Positions 12,801 through 25,537 of a stretch of 64,000 nt of DNA are shown here, piece after piece. Origin of the DNA: Echinococcus granulosus. Taxonomy: Eukaryota; Platyhelminthes; Cestoda; Cyclophyllidea; Taeniidae. Both the position numbers and the translations under genes were made by a program. The first letter of the stretch is position 1, and every line of letters begins with the position of its first letter. A model generated the notes under the pieces. That model searched no databases and was not told the DNA's origin. It was given only the letters and a program-made list of their open reading frames with translations. The DNA is taken from the NCBI RefSeq assembly GCF_000524195.1, contig NW_020170411.1, positions 735,657 to 799,656 on the forward strand, read 5' to 3'.

Positions 12801-15800
12801 CATTTGCTTTGTGAAATGTTAACCTTTCCGATACCGTCTTACAGGCGTGATCTGTGTGTTCCAAGCGAGGGCTACCTTGATCCCTTGGAGTTGCAATTAC
12901 CTCCTCCCAACGATTTTGTCGACCTGCTGGCCGCGTGGGTTGGGGGACTCCAGCACTCCAGTCGGTCCGTTCGTCGCTACTGCCTGGCCTCGCTCGTACC
13001 GAGCTCTATTGGGGGTCGTCGTCACAATGGTGGTCTTATGGAGCTATCCCGACTCGTTGTCAGGGCCCTCCGCGCCCATCGGCCCTCTGCAATAGCATCC
13101 ACGACCCACGAAGTGGCCGCTGATGGCACCTCTTCCTCCTCCATCCGAAACCTCCTCTCCAAGTTGATTACCTCCCTTATAACTGGTCTCACTCGCGATT
13201 CCGATCAGGATATTCGCCTACTCTATGCCAAGTGGCTCGGTGCCCTGGGAGCTATTGATCCCTCAAGGTTACACATTTCATCTGTTGTTTGTCGTGTAAA
13301 AGTGTTGAAAGATAAGGGGTGTTACCTTTTAAAAAGTAAACACGATTTACTGTCTTTTCTTTCATACGTTTTGCTGAATTTTTCTTACCAAACGGATTAT
13401 TTGATTTTTGTAAACTGAAAAGCAGCCGTTTTTTACAATCTACTTGAACAACTAACGTACATCTCTTTTGCTTTGCATCATGATTTTCGAATTCAATTAA
13501 CAGTAGACACCTAATACACCAAAGTTCTTTCTCTAATTACTGCTTACGGAATTTTCGCGTTATCTATTTCTCCATTCAGACTCACCTTGACACTGCGTAC
13601 AATTGAAAGCAGTCCCACAGGGAGTATTCAAACCGCTTTTAACTGGGGTCATTCCTTCACTTTTGATGTTATTATGGAGCTTGCCAAGATTTACATGCGC
13701 GGCGCCAGTCCCAAGCAAATGGTGAGTTTCAAACTCCCTTCTCTCCTTCATCTTTGATACAACACGACCATTACTATCATTTTCGATGTATAGGATTCTG
13801 CAGCACTAGCGATTCAAGAGCTTCTGCGGTTGTTTGCGGTATCGGGAGCCTCGTCAAACACTGATACTGAAGTGCCGCAAATAAAGCGCCTCCTTTTGGG
13901 TCCAGAACTGTGGGCAAAGTTTTCACAAAGCGTACAGGATCTTCTTACGCCATTGCTTAGCTCAAAGTAGGCTTCTTATTCCACAAGCCTCTGAATATTC
14001 TATCTGTACCGAAGTAGTCTCTATTTGTGTGCCTTGCGGGTGCGGGATATTACCCTTTTATCCTCAAACGCCTTTAGGTGACCCGTAGGTAAAGCTACAA
14101 GAACTTGATAAATAGTTCTTCCGTTAGATTAATTTTGACCGTTGTAGGTCTAGGTATTTTACTTTATCCCTGATTCTCTTCCGTTTAGGTACGTAGTGGA
14201 AGGCTTCACTGATTGGGCTTCCATACAATCCCCAATATTTGGTCAAGATAGTTGCCAATCCTATGAAACGTGGATTCGCCTTTGGTCTGGTTCACTGAAA
14301 ACCTATGTAAGTGTAAATTCTTGTCTAACGGAGTACACCTTCCTATGCCCCTTGATGTGCAATTCTTTTTTAGGTCTCTAACTCAATGGCACACAGCTTG
14401 TTTCAATTCTGCGAACCGGTTATAAAATCAGATGTTGAGTTTGCCAGATATATTCTTGACCCTATCGCCCTTCAAGTTGTAATCGACGGTTCTCAGATGG
14501 GCACTGTTAAGGTTAGTTCAAATGTGCGTTTATTCGTGGGGGTATGGACGTTATGTCTGTATGCTAATCACTCGCGTTTCGGACCGGGTTTTCAAGATGT
14601 CTTACTCTGTCAGGTTATTGAAATTAGTGATGTCGATTGTTATTAGCTACATTTTCAATACAACGCGTTACACAATTCTAGTGGTGTTTGCTAACATAAG
14701 CAAAGAACTGTTTGGATGAAAAAATGGGTATTTTGTATACTCTCTTGAAGGTTTGAACGACTCTAAAACCTATTTAAAAACTCGTACGATCCTATTATTC
14801 TTCCACCTTTTTAAGTTATTTTTTGATTCTATCTTAGCCAGCTGTATATGCAAAAAAACCAAATTCTGCCGCTATTTCATTCTTGATCTATGAATTTTGG
14901 TAGTTAATTAGACAGCACTCAACAATCTACGCAACTAATTTACTATGCATAAGAGTGTTGAGTGCTCTCATAAGACTTGCAGTTTTTTTGATAAAATGCA
15001 GCTGAGATCCGAAGTCTTGGCGGTCTTGGAGACGGTGGCGGATACCAAACAAGCTGGGAGGTACGCTGACAGGTTCCCCGCGGACTTCCTATTTTACGGC
15101 GATTCCAAACCAACCTCAATTTCCGTAAGCATTTTTAATGTTTTTCAACCTAACTAATATATTCGCAACATTCGTAAGTTGTAGAAAGCCGTAAATCTGT
15201 TCATATGTTCAAATTTCAATTTTCGTTACGCATTTTCTTTTTTTAACTTTGAAAACCTCCAGTTGCCAAAGTTTGTGCTACAGTGTCGATAAGCGATTTC
15301 CATTTTTCTGCAATGTCGTGTTTTTGCTTACAGTCTTGGTGATTTGGTTCTCAAGTTTTCTCTAAAGACCAGTACGAGACAGGTATCTCTTACTGACCGT
15401 TTGTATTTGTAACTGATGACTATAAGTGGGGATTGGTGAATCAAAGTCAAAAACACCGGATTTGGAGAAGCACAGTGAAGACACATTGACCCCACTGTAG
15501 GGTTTAAGTGCTTTTTAAGACCGCATATTGTTTGGCAATTCCGATTGTCATGGCCAGCACCGGATCTAAAGGTATTTACTAAATTAATCAACATTAACAC
15601 CCCCCTGAATAGCCTCCGATGACGCGAAAGCTTTGGAAGCCGTGGTATCCACTAGCAGTAGAGACAGTTTTCTCCCTCCTTGACTACCTGAGTGCTTGGC
15701 TGCGAGCCAGATCTGCGGACTATGCCGTGGTGGTCGCGGCGATTGCGAAAACCACTGATCGCAGACCCAACGACACCTTCAAGCCTAACGTGGAGGAGAG

Positions 15801-18800
15801 GGCCCTTCTCACCGAGCTCCATTTAGGTTCGCTTCAATACTGACCTCCTTATCTCACTGGTATACGATAAAGTCTTTGGCAGCTCTCATAAAATCTATTA
15901 CATTCGACGAACAGAACAAATCAATAGGTTGACTACCTGGCAAACACGTTTTTGTATCCTTCTCAACCGCTTATCCTCGTTAGGGTCCCAATTCAACACA
16001 ATCATTATTTGTCTTAGTATCATATGACATCAGGTATTATTGCATGGCCTCTTCATTAACTACTGTGTTTTGTTCATGGTAACCTCTTTATGAATATTAA
16101 TTTGGATAGTTTTTGCCACTTCAAGGGACGAAGCAGCCTTTATCGCAGGTGATACTCCAAGAAATGTGTTATTCAAACCATTTATCTTTGCAATTAAGTA
16201 AATTTATTTTTTAGAAATCCTAAAGTATTATTAAATCCGATAGCGTTACTGAATGCCACGATGCAAACTAACTTTTTAACTTAGAAAATTATCAGTGCGA
16301 AACGTCCAGCCTACAATTAGCATTTCGATCAATACTTAAGTTGTAAAGCGCAATCTCACTTTGTTCTAATGGCTAATAATGAAGACAACTTGATCTAACT
16401 GAGCCCTACTATTAGAATAAACAATAATAAAGACGTTAATGTGAAGATAAAGAGAATCTTAATGCTTCTTTACTTTTCCTTTTGATCCCCTTGTAAGCGG
16501 TTACACGAATGTCGGAGTTCTTCGACTCCCTTCCGCACTCGGTGCAGGCGCGAGCAAGTCGTCGGATAGGGGGGCTGGCACGCACCCTGCGAAACTGGGA
16601 ATTCTCCTTCGCCGACGACGAAGTCGCTCACAAAGCCTTCTACGTTAGCGGCTTCATTGACCGCCTCGAGGCTCCCGCTGGTCCTCTTATCAGTGATATG
16701 GGAAAAGAGAGTCTCATTGGCCTTCTGGAGACCCTCACTGCTCTTCATGACACTGACGGTGAGATGTGTGTGCAAGAAAGGAGTGTTTCACGTTTTAAAC
16801 TTTTTTTTATTGATTCCGCTTTTGTCCCACCACTACCTACTTTAAGTCTGCCACTTCAGATTCGCCAGCTATGTTTGCCTATTTAGTAGCTCAAACACCG
16901 TGAAAAATTTGAAGTTAACTGGAATATTGATGTCTTGTAAGCATTCCTTTATCGAAGTTGACCGTGAATCTAATTGAGAATGCAGGTATCCGAATAGGCA
17001 TGTCGCTTTCTACCGTACATTTAAAAGCTTCTATTATGTTCGGACATACTGATCAAGATGGCTTGTGTTGTTGTATTCCTCCCGAATGGGATAATTTTAG
17101 GCCTCACGGGTGTTTTGGCTCAAATGCAACACACTGGTATCCATCCGTCGTCCAAGTCGATCGCGACGCTGACTAAACACGACTCCATCCGTAGTTCCCT
17201 TGTGCGAGCACTGCAGTTGGAGAATGAAGACCAACTGGAGATGGCATGTGCCAACTACGAGCACGTTCTGTCCACCGCCCAGAGCAATGCCCAAGCCTGG
17301 GGCCTTCATGTTGGTCTCTTTCGTTGCCAACTACCTGATCCCACGTGCCTGCAGGCGCTAATCGCTCGAACCGACGCTCTTCTTGCCTCACATCCCTGCG
17401 GTAACGCCGACAACATGGCGTGGGCGCGACAGTTAAATGAACTTCGTGTGGAGGCGGCTATTCGACTTGGTGACTGGGATAAACTGGACCAGGTCATGGC
17501 TTTAGTGAGTCAAATTTTCACATACGGAGTTCCGAATAAGCTCTACGGAGCTCTCTACCCTCTACTTGGATCAATCCGAACCTCATCTGACGATGTATTC
17601 AAACAGTTTCGCAATGAAGTACTACTGGGACCCTTGTAGCATTTGTTGCATAGAAATATTGGATTTCTTCTGGTGCAAAAGAAACGTGCATTTTTCAGGA
17701 ATCATCGGAATTATCCTGGCCAGTCGGGCTTGCCAAGGTGCTCCTCTCGATGAAGCAGGGCCAAGATGAGGTCAGTTTCTTCAATTTTTTAATGGATTAG
17801 TTGGCAAAAACTTTCCAAATTGCTTTCAATGAACTCGTTTTTTCCATTACCCAATAAGGAGCGGAGCGACAAACTCATTTTTCATTGGAAGGTTATCTTA
17901 GAATAGTTATTTTTTTGTATCGACCTGATAGCACAACCTTTGATATTGAACACACACTGATTCGAGTCGTTTTGCAATAGCATATCTGTACTATGAGATT
18001 GCTTATTTTCTTGCAACTAATTCAGCAGCTAAACACACCACAAACTGAAACGTTTTTTTTTCTCTTCTTAGGTACGACGCAACCGGTACTTGGATAATTT
18101 CATGGATGAATTGCGTCTGAGTCAGATGACTGTTCTCGCCACTTCCTCTTTGGAGGGTGGTAGCGGTTACCTGCGAGCCTGTGAACCACTCGTTAATTTG
18201 AGTCTCCTTACAGAGGTCGAAAGCATTATCGATTTATCCAATCGTTTGACCAAGGAAGTGACAGCTGTCAGCGAGCTGGGTTTGCCCCGATGTCAGAAGA
18301 ACTCGGATGTGTGCTTCGTATTCTCCCTTAACAAAATCATTTCTTTAAACATGTTTTCTATGACGTCGTAAGGTTTCTTTTTTTTAATTGTATAGCTACT
18401 CGTGAGCAATCTGCTGTTGTGGCTTGATGCTCGTGTGCAGCAGTCCAAACCGACGTTTCATACATTGGAACCGGTTCTTGCCATGCGCCACGCCGCTTTG
18501 CAACTCATCACTTCCCGTCTCAAGGCGACCCCTCCTTCCTCCAACTCCAGCCTCGGTGACCAACTTAGGGCCCACCAAACACGTCTCCTGGACTCCGCTC
18601 TTGGTGATAGCTGGCTGCAGCGAGCGAAATTGGCAAGAAGGTATGTACATTTTAACGGACTCATTATGGATCGCCCTCACTGAGTGGTCAGCTAACTAGC
18701 CTGCAGTTGCCGTTGTTCACAACTCGCCTTTACATCTTGTGCCACAGAGCCGGACAGTGTATGGCGGCTTACACATGTGTGTTGAACGCGGAGTGCCAGG

Positions 18801-21800
18801 GCAGTGCGGGCGCACTGACAGAGCGAGCGAAGCTACTGTGGCAGTCGGGCAAACGCGAAGCCGCACTAGCCTCTTTGACTGAGGGTCTCAAGGCCCTCGC
18901 CTATGCCTCCGTCACTTCCCCATTTTCGCCACGCAACCTCGCCCAGTCCCTCGCCATGCCCTCGCCCCACTCCAAGCCGCGCGTCGATAGGGTACTCGAC
19001 ACTAAATTTTTACTGCAGGTAAGGCACTTTATTCACGTTATTGCGAATGGAAAGCATGAAAAAATAGTTAAATAAGTCACCATATTTAGTCTCGGTCAAA
19101 TATTTTGTTCTACTGAGATCTCTATGACATTCACCTGACGCTTTCGTGTATTTTTTTGCTTCTCTGAACATGTTTTGTGGTTATCTTTATAACTTTTGCT
19201 GTAGTGACTTCGATGAAATTAATCAAGTCAAAATTGATATTCGGTTGGTGCTGTAAAACAGCCAAGTTCATACAAAGCGGGTGCTGTGTTCCCTGAGGTT
19301 TATTTTTGGAAGTATCAGAAACAACTCACTCTAATTGGAAGTAACCGTTACTTTCGATATCAAAATGTAACAATACGTAGGATAGCATTGACGGCAGCCT
19401 GATAGTGAATGGCATTTCGGTGGCGCTTCACCATGAGAATTATATTTTTTGTTAAAAGTCAGACATCGACATATGTGTCGCTGTTATGGTGTCGAGGATA
19501 GTTGTCCAAATTCGGGGGAATTCATGTTACTAATCTTGTACTTTTACATTCTAACAAATAGTAATAATATTTTTGTCATGGACTCTACAATAGTTTAAAG
19601 AACCACACTTTAATTACGAAATGGAGATTTTGGTTGAAATCATTGATAGCCCGAGGAGACGGGATAAATGGCAATGAGGAAATTCATTTTCATGTTCATT
19701 TCCGAACTTTTCAAAGTACGGAAGGAGGATGAACTTGGGGTGGCTTTTCATGTGTGGCCTCTGCAGTGTTCGAGGCATCCCTCAGTAGGTAATGAGGCAT
19801 ACCAGTTTGGAGATAGACTTATTACAAGCGTAAGAAGGGGGTGAGAGACCACTATCTTGGCCAACACGTCATCATGAAGGTCTGGAGCGCAGGAGACTTC
19901 AAAGGCCATTGTAATCGAATGCATAACTCAAACGAATGCTCTTTTGGTACATCTTGAAAAATGACTTCCGACTGCTTCCCTATCCACCAGGCTTTGCTAC
20001 TACACGCGCACTATTGCGAGGAGACAAGTCGGTTTGACTTTGACACAACACGGCATCTCTACTCGGACATTTGCGAGGCATTCCCTGGCTGTGAAAAGGC
20101 TCACTTCCGTCTTGCTCACTACGTAGATGAGGCGCGGAGCCAGTCAGGAAATCAGCATGAGTAAGTAGCATCTTCCGTTTTTCTTCACATATCGCCGTCT
20201 TTTTAAGAAATACTGAGCGTTTTCGTTTGTACAGTGTTCTGTTCAAAGTTGCTCTGGAAAACTACGGTCAGGCTTTGGCCTGTGGAAGTCAATTCATTTT
20301 CCAGTCCATGCCTCGGTTCCTTTCTCTCTGGCTTGATTATGGTGCGGAGGTGGCGAAGATGCAACAACGGCAACAGCAGACCTCAGCCGCGTCCATCGGT
20401 CGTCGTGGCACCAATCAAAAATCTATCGAATCCAATATGTTGAACACCTTTAACGAAGTCCAAAATGTGAGTTCTACCCATATATAGTTAGTATATCTTA
20501 ATTGTAAGATTGCTAAACTTGAGGTTCTTTCGTTTTTGCTTAGTTGATGCGACAAAGTCTGTCAAAGATTCCTGCATTCCAGTTTTATACGGCGATTGGG
20601 CAAATTTTGTCTCGTGTTTGTCATGAGCATCCGGCAGTTATTACAATGCTGATTGATCTGATTGTTCGCATTGTTTTGGCCCACCCACAGCAGACTATTT
20701 GGTCCGTTGTTTCACTGCACGAAGTGAGTCCGTGATGCTCCGTTTCTCTCTCATAATGTCTTTTTGATCATAATTTTACTTTTCCCTTAGGCATCCGTCT
20801 CTCAAAGACACGAACGGTTCCAACAGATATGTGCAGCTATCAGGTGCACCCCGTCTATTATATCACACGGTCATTTAACCGGATTACCCAGCTTAATTCA
20901 TCCTATGTTTATTCATTTCTAGGACTCAACAAAAGCCACTATATAAGTTTATCTCGGTATGTTTTGCTTTCACAAAATCCCCTTTGATTTCATAATGCAA
21001 GACTGAACTCCGTTCTTATTGTAATGCCTCGGAATATTTAAATTTTATCTGTCATTTTTTTCATCTCTAACTCCTTCATAATGTGTTAAGTGTCAAAGTT
21101 ATGGCCATTGGAATCCACGACCGTGTACTCACCACGCTCTTATCCGATTTTGACAAAAATTGTCCTCTTTCAGGACTTTGTGGGTTTGTGTGGCCACTTA
21201 AGAACAATTAGCGACCTCTTCTTATCGTCCGATCGTCGGGATGTGAAGTCTTTCAAAATTTCTCAGGTTATCCGTCCCTTCACTCGACTGCTCGAAACAT
21301 GGTAAGCCGCAAAGGAACCACTAATTACAGTCCCTCTCCCATCCTTTACAACTTTCTTATCTATACAAATGAGCAAGTTAACAACCAAATGGTAAGACGT
21401 GCTTCCCCTTAAACGCAAAGCTTGATTTTCCTCTACTTCTTGCTCATTCATGCGAATCACATTATGAACTACACTCTATTTTCTGCCCCCGTTGATAAGC
21501 CTTGTGAGAGGTAAATGTATAATAATTTATGCTTTTAGTCCATAGCTTGCGCTTTTTTCAGACCGCACTCGGGAACAGTTAATCCCATACTTTAAAATGT
21601 ATTCAAAAAGACTCAAGCTTTAATTTAATCGCTAATTACATTTCCTGTCCACGTTTAAGAACTTGAGTCTTTTGTTAATAACTATTACATCCATTGGTAA
21701 ATTGCCACGAGAAAACTCGCTGATTAGTTCAAATCTTTGGAATGTCAAATTGATCGTTGGTTTCTTATGCACTGAATATCAATAAGGTTTTGTGAATTTT

Positions 21801-24800
21801 AGCGGAAAACTAATTTTATAGTATTCTCTTTAGTTGTCTCTAAGACGTGCATTTAAGAGACCCCTTATTACGTATCATACATAGCCCTTTTCTCCTGCAC
21901 TATAGTGTCCAAGTCTCTTCCAATTACACTGTCATCAGTTTTGAAGTAAATTCGTTGTCAGCACACAGGATGTCGAGAAGTTATTGATATAGGTGATATG
22001 AACTACCACTGATAGAGGAAAAGGTCTCCAGTTAACTATGCGATTAAATCCTATCTAATTCTACTGCAACCTCTCACTACCCTAAGTGATCTCTCGAATG
22101 TGCTGATTCCGGTACATCGTCAGCTGGTACCCTCTTTGCTTCGCCCGCACGCCTCCAAGGAGGAGATTGAAAATCACCAGCCCTTTGGAGCGACCAGTCG
22201 GTTCGTGTGTCTGGTGCGTCTCTACGACGATGTGGAGATCTTAGGTTCACAAACACGACCCAAGAAGATGCGCTGGCTCGGCAGTGATGGCCGTCGATAC
22301 ATTATCGTGGCCAAACCGAATGTGGGTCGGCTTCTCCTGTTGTCACCCCCACTCTTTTGCAAAGCTGATTCATATGCTTCTAGGTAGTATTTTGGGAAGC
22401 ACTTTTACTCCACTCGAAGCGTGGAAATTATCAAGCTCTTGAGTGTGGTTAATTGCCAGCACCCGGAGGAAGTACTGTAATAGCTCACCTTAATTATTGT
22501 GAGATTTTTTATTCTGAGCTACAAAAACAGGAATACCATTCAATTTCCCTCATAGCCATTATCTTCATAGCATATTTCACAAAAATTCTTGCCGGTCAAA
22601 TGATACACTTGGCGTCTTGGACAAGTTGTCTGTCTGGCACTCAACAATGAATGTAGCAATTAGCCTTCAATAGCTGCAGCAGCTTGAAAATGCTTGCATT
22701 GTTTTACCAAAATATGGTTTCTGCGTCTGATGCGGTCTCATCTTGTTGTTCATAGGATGATATGCGGAAAGATAGTCGTCTCATGGATATGAATAGCATT
22801 ATTAACAGGTTTTTGATGAGGAATCCACAAACTTGTCATCGCAGTTTGGGAATTCGAACTTATGTACGTTTCTCACTTATATTTTCTGTTATATTATAAT
22901 ACCGATTCTTGCAGGCCAGGCTTTAAGCTATTTTATCTAACCTAGATTTTTGATTACGTAAATTCCTGCAGCAGTTCTTTTCACAAAATTTTGAATTTTG
23001 AATTTTATGCATGCCTGGATTTGTGCAAGTGTCCTAACCCAATTTGTTATGCCTGCCTTCTACCCTGTTTGGTCGGTTCATAAGGAAAGAGGATCACTCC
23101 TTCCCATACATGGATTAATTTATACCGTTTCATGCAAAAATGCTGTTTATTGACAACTGAAGCAGCGTTGACCTATGCTGATTAGCGCATTTATTTGAGT
23201 TAGTTTGACTTATATGACGGTGTGCCACAAAATATCAAGGGAGTATTGTCAGAATTTCAGGTTTTCGAGTTGACTGAATTACTTTACTTCCCGCAGTTAT
23301 TCGTTTCAATAAAGTAGGTTGTTTAACGTAGTTCTTTTTTATCTGGCCTAAATAGGGTGTAATTCCATTGAAAGAGCACGGTGGACTCATTGAGTGGGTC
23401 AGCAACACGCAGCCGTTTCGCAACATTTTGACGTCTCTCTACGCTGAAATCGGGCGACCTTTTAACTGGGTCACAATGAATCGTTATGCTCCGCTTCTTG
23501 AGGACTCACTTGAGTAAGCTCGTTTCCCGCTCCCTGCTTCTCGAACATCGATCTCGACGCATCACAGTCGACGTCTTTTAATCTACCCTATTTTGATGCA
23601 AAGCAAACTCACTTATTCTTGCCCGGATTGCCGTGTTTTATTTGTTCCTTTAGAGTGAAGAGAGAAAAGTTCCTGAAGAAGCTTCTCCCTATGTACCCAC
23701 TTGTTTTCTATCGTTGGTTCATAAATGTTTTCCCTAATCCGAGTGAATGGTAAGCCGTCGGACCTTTTTTCACATTCATGCCCTTTGTAGAGCCACTAGC
23801 AATGCGTTTACCTGTGGCTCTCCCGTAGGTACGAGGCAAGAGAGACGTATGTGCGCACCTGTGCAGTGATGAGCATGGTGGGATACGCTTTAGGCCTAGG
23901 CGACCGTCACACGGAGAACATACTATTCGACTGCACCACGGGAGGGCTGGTGCATGTGGACTTTAGCTGTGTCTTCAACACGGGCCTCACCCTGCCGTGG
24001 CCGGAACGCGTGCCTTTCCGGCTAACGCGCAGCCTCGTGCACGCCATGGGCCCCACAGGCTTTGAGGGCACCTTCCGGCGCTGCGCCGAGGTCACAATGC
24101 ACCTATTACGCCGTGAAATCGATCCTCTCATGGCTGTCTTCCGACCCATCTACTTCGATGCCCTTGTTGAGAAAAGTTCCGAGCCTAACGCGCCAGCCGA
24201 GGCCGGTAATTCAGCCCTCGTTTTACCCGTTGTAGTTAATTTGGCAGTCCTGACCAGTCTAGTTTTACCGTTGATTAAAAATTTCGTTCTTGTCATTCGA
24301 TTATCAAACAATAGATGTTTAGAAATCTGCCGCAATACAACCATTTTTTAAGGCAATGTATTGTTCACAGTGCAGGCACACCTTTTAGCAGATCTTTTTT
24401 GTTTCAACAGGTCACCGGGGTCGTAAGGGAGGGCATGAGTTGCCCTCTGAGAACAAACTAACGCGTTCAGCAATCGAGAAGCTCAAAGGCATGGAGGATC
24501 GTCTTCGGGGCAAAATCACTGAACACGATGACTTTAGCAAACTCCTTCCGATGTCCGTCGAGGGCCAGGTATTTATCGCACTTTGTTTATTCTGTGTTTG
24601 ATGAGAGTTTAATTTTTGAGATGGGTTTATTCGTACGTGGTGGTTTGCTACCTCTTTTTCACAGACTATCGTATGAACGACGCTTCTTATTCTTGTCAAT
24701 TGGGAGCTTCAAGGGCCTCTATCGTGAGATTAAGTGAAAACTCTGTGGAATTCAGGCATTTTGAAAAGTTAGACTCGGGCTTTATATGCTATCCCGTGTT

Positions 24801-25502
24801 CGCTAGCCCTAACATATGGTCATGTCAGTCGAATGAAATGTGAGTCTGCTAAGTGGTTCGTGTCCATTGGTACTGTAAGTGCTTGAATGTCAAGGCGCAA
24901 CTGTTCCAATGCACGTTTCCTTTCAGAAATTAATTCAACCACCACCTTGGAATAATGTTTCGAATGCACTCAGATGTAGCATTGTAGATGAGGAACTCGT
25001 ACAATTTTATTTTTTTTTCTACACTTCACACCAAACCAGACTGTCCTTCAATATAAATGCTCACTTGGAAATGAGAAAATGTTGCATTTGCCTGCAGAGA
25101 ATAAGCATTCACAACATTGAAAGCAATAACTGTCAAGTATGGTCGAGGTTACAGGATTGTCTTTCGCGCCAAATAGTTGTAAAAATGGCTGCTTTATGTC
25201 TCTGCACAGATTACGTCCTTTAGTGGGGTTCGTTAACATGTCAACTCCACGTTGATCGGGTTCCTTTGCTTTACTGTTGTAATACGATGTAGTGACGTAA
25301 CTTGTTTGGAAATAATATGCCCTACACCTGATTTTATTGTCTGAGTAATGGTTTTCTGACTGTAGATTGATTGACTTTTGCGATTGCGAAATTAATGCTC
25401 CGTAAAACGTGGCACACTTTTTAGGTGGACGTCCTAATCAAAGAGGCAACGTCAGTCGATCGTCTTTGTCAAATGTACAAAGGATGGATGCCATTTTTGT
25501 AG
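5964..25502 (+). CDS. ATR: Serine/threonine-protein kinase ATR (PIKK family), 48 exons
   Basis: ATR is the nuclear PI3K-like kinase that, with ATRIP, senses RPA-coated single-stranded DNA and activates CHK1. I read 48 exons, from about 5964 to the stop at 25500-25502. All junction phases agree, and from the in-frame ATG at 6041 the length is exactly 2,884 codons (2,883 aa, versus 2,644 in human). Order: HEAT-like region 1-1120, UME about 1121-1180, further helical repeats, FAT about 1720-2440, kinase about 2480-2760, FATC 2859-2883. Signature strings include LCGILAFF (UME), GALGAIDPSRL, DSAALAIQELL, FIFQSMPRFLSLWLDYG (FAT), LGLGDRHTENILFD and HVDF (kinase), and CQMYKGWMPFL (FATC). The CQMY..W end is ATR-like rather than ATM, mTOR or DNA-PK. 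Several N-terminal exons before 7.2 kb are set by phase alone and are less sure. It is divergent from ZDHHC and convergent with FHL. Confidence 0.95.
10058..12398 (+). CDS. ATR: ATR exons 15-22: helical repeats and UME domain
   Basis: Exons 10058-10132, 10201-10290, 10623-10838, 11079-11342, 11394-11572, 11962-12030, 12108-12227 and 12303-12398. Exon 11394-11572 holds the UME domain (about residues 1121-1180): YLQQHLCGILAFFDSRLL matches human YLQPKLLGILAFFNMQLL in position, and MRAKFIATL matches VRVKMMTTL. The region continues with helical repeats ending in QLFFLPDLPGLKD, matching human EIYFLPDHPELKK. The intron 12228-12302 is read through by a long open frame, but splicing it out restores the human-like spacing, so I treat it as an intron. 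UME is a PIKK-specific block of unclear biochemical role. Confidence 0.88.
12845..15826 (+). CDS. ATR: ATR exons 23-29: central helical region
   Basis: Exons 12845-13267, 13580-13721, 13794-13966, 14189-14306, 14374-14511, 15002-15124 and 15613-15826. Landmarks aligned by eye to human ATR: AKWLGALGAIDPSRL against GECLGELGAIDPGRL, DSAALAIQELLRLF against DSAAYAIQELLSIY, TDWASIQSPIF against TDWSGVKKPIY, and ETVFSLLDYLSAW against QTVFSMLDHLTQW. The first exon is GC-rich and carries a Ser/Thr/Arg-rich stretch (near STTHEVAADGTSSSS) that looks like a loop longer than in human. The donor after 15826 (GTTCGC) is non-consensus and is chosen because it keeps phase and rebuilds VTR at the next exon. Confidence 0.88.
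16498..21301 (+). CDS. ATR: ATR exons 30-41: FAT domain
   Basis: Exons 16498-16758, 17101-17504, 17699-17770, 18072-18308, 18396-18640, 18748-19018, 19991-20160, 20235-20466, 20544-20723, 20791-20843, 20923-20956 and 21174-21301. The FAT solenoid wraps the kinase domain. Landmarks: VTRMSEFFDSLP, ELRVEAAIRLGDWDKLD (human TYRVEAAWKLSQWDLVE), LSWPVGLAKVLLS, DSWLQRAKLARRAGQ, HAHYCEETSRFD (human GRFMEETANFE), FIFQSMPRFLSLWLDYG, QFYTAIGQILSRVCH and AHPQQTIWSVVS. Exon 18748-19018 ends in a long Ser/Pro-rich segment just before the EETSRFD motif, where human ATR has the Thr1989 autophosphorylation loop. The 972-nt intron after it is the longest in the gene. Confidence 0.93.
22087..24205 (+). CDS. ATR: ATR exons 42-46: PI3K-like kinase domain
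   Basis: Exons 22087-22321, 22756-22863, 23356-23513, 23654-23749 and 23829-24205. N-lobe: LIPVHRQLVPSLL, then RPKKMRWLGSDGRRYIIVAKP, with Lys at about residue 2557 (codon 22313-22315) in the ATP-binding lysine position. DDMRKDSRLMDMNSIIN follows. C-lobe: catalytic loop GLGDRHTENILFD with Asp2705 and Asn2710 (Asp codon at 23902), and metal-binding HVDF with Asp2724 (codon at 23959). The activation segment ends in PERVPFRLT and GPTGFEGTFRR, very close to human ATR. All catalytic residues expected of an active PIKK are present. The substrate preference of ATR is Ser/Thr-Gln. Confidence 0.97.
24411..25502 (+). CDS. ATR: ATR exons 47-48: regulatory linker and FATC
   Basis: Exon 24411-24568 encodes the linker after the kinase (PRD-like), ending MSVEGQ, which corresponds to human LSIEGH. 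Exon 25425-25502 encodes the 25-residue FATC tail, VDVLIKEATSVDRLCQMYKG followed by WMPFL and the stop TAG. FATC packs against the activation loop and is required for kinase activity in PIKKs. The exon junction is phase 0 and rebuilds the conserved IKEAT..LCQMY block. The 856-nt intron between them contains no coding signal. Confidence 0.96.
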
Positions 25503-25531
25503 ATCAATTTATAGATTGTGTAAAATTTCCT

Positions 25532-25537
25532 AATAAA
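25532..25537 (+). terminator. ATR poly(A) signal AATAAA
   Basis: A canonical AATAAA lies 30 nt after the ATR stop codon. If used, the 3' UTR would be only about 50 nt. No closer or stronger signal is seen. Confidence 0.65.

Noticed and set aside
18396..18699. Several overlapping open frames on both strands
   Set aside because: Shadows of the GC-rich ATR FAT exon 18396-18640. Only one frame matches ATR and keeps phase.
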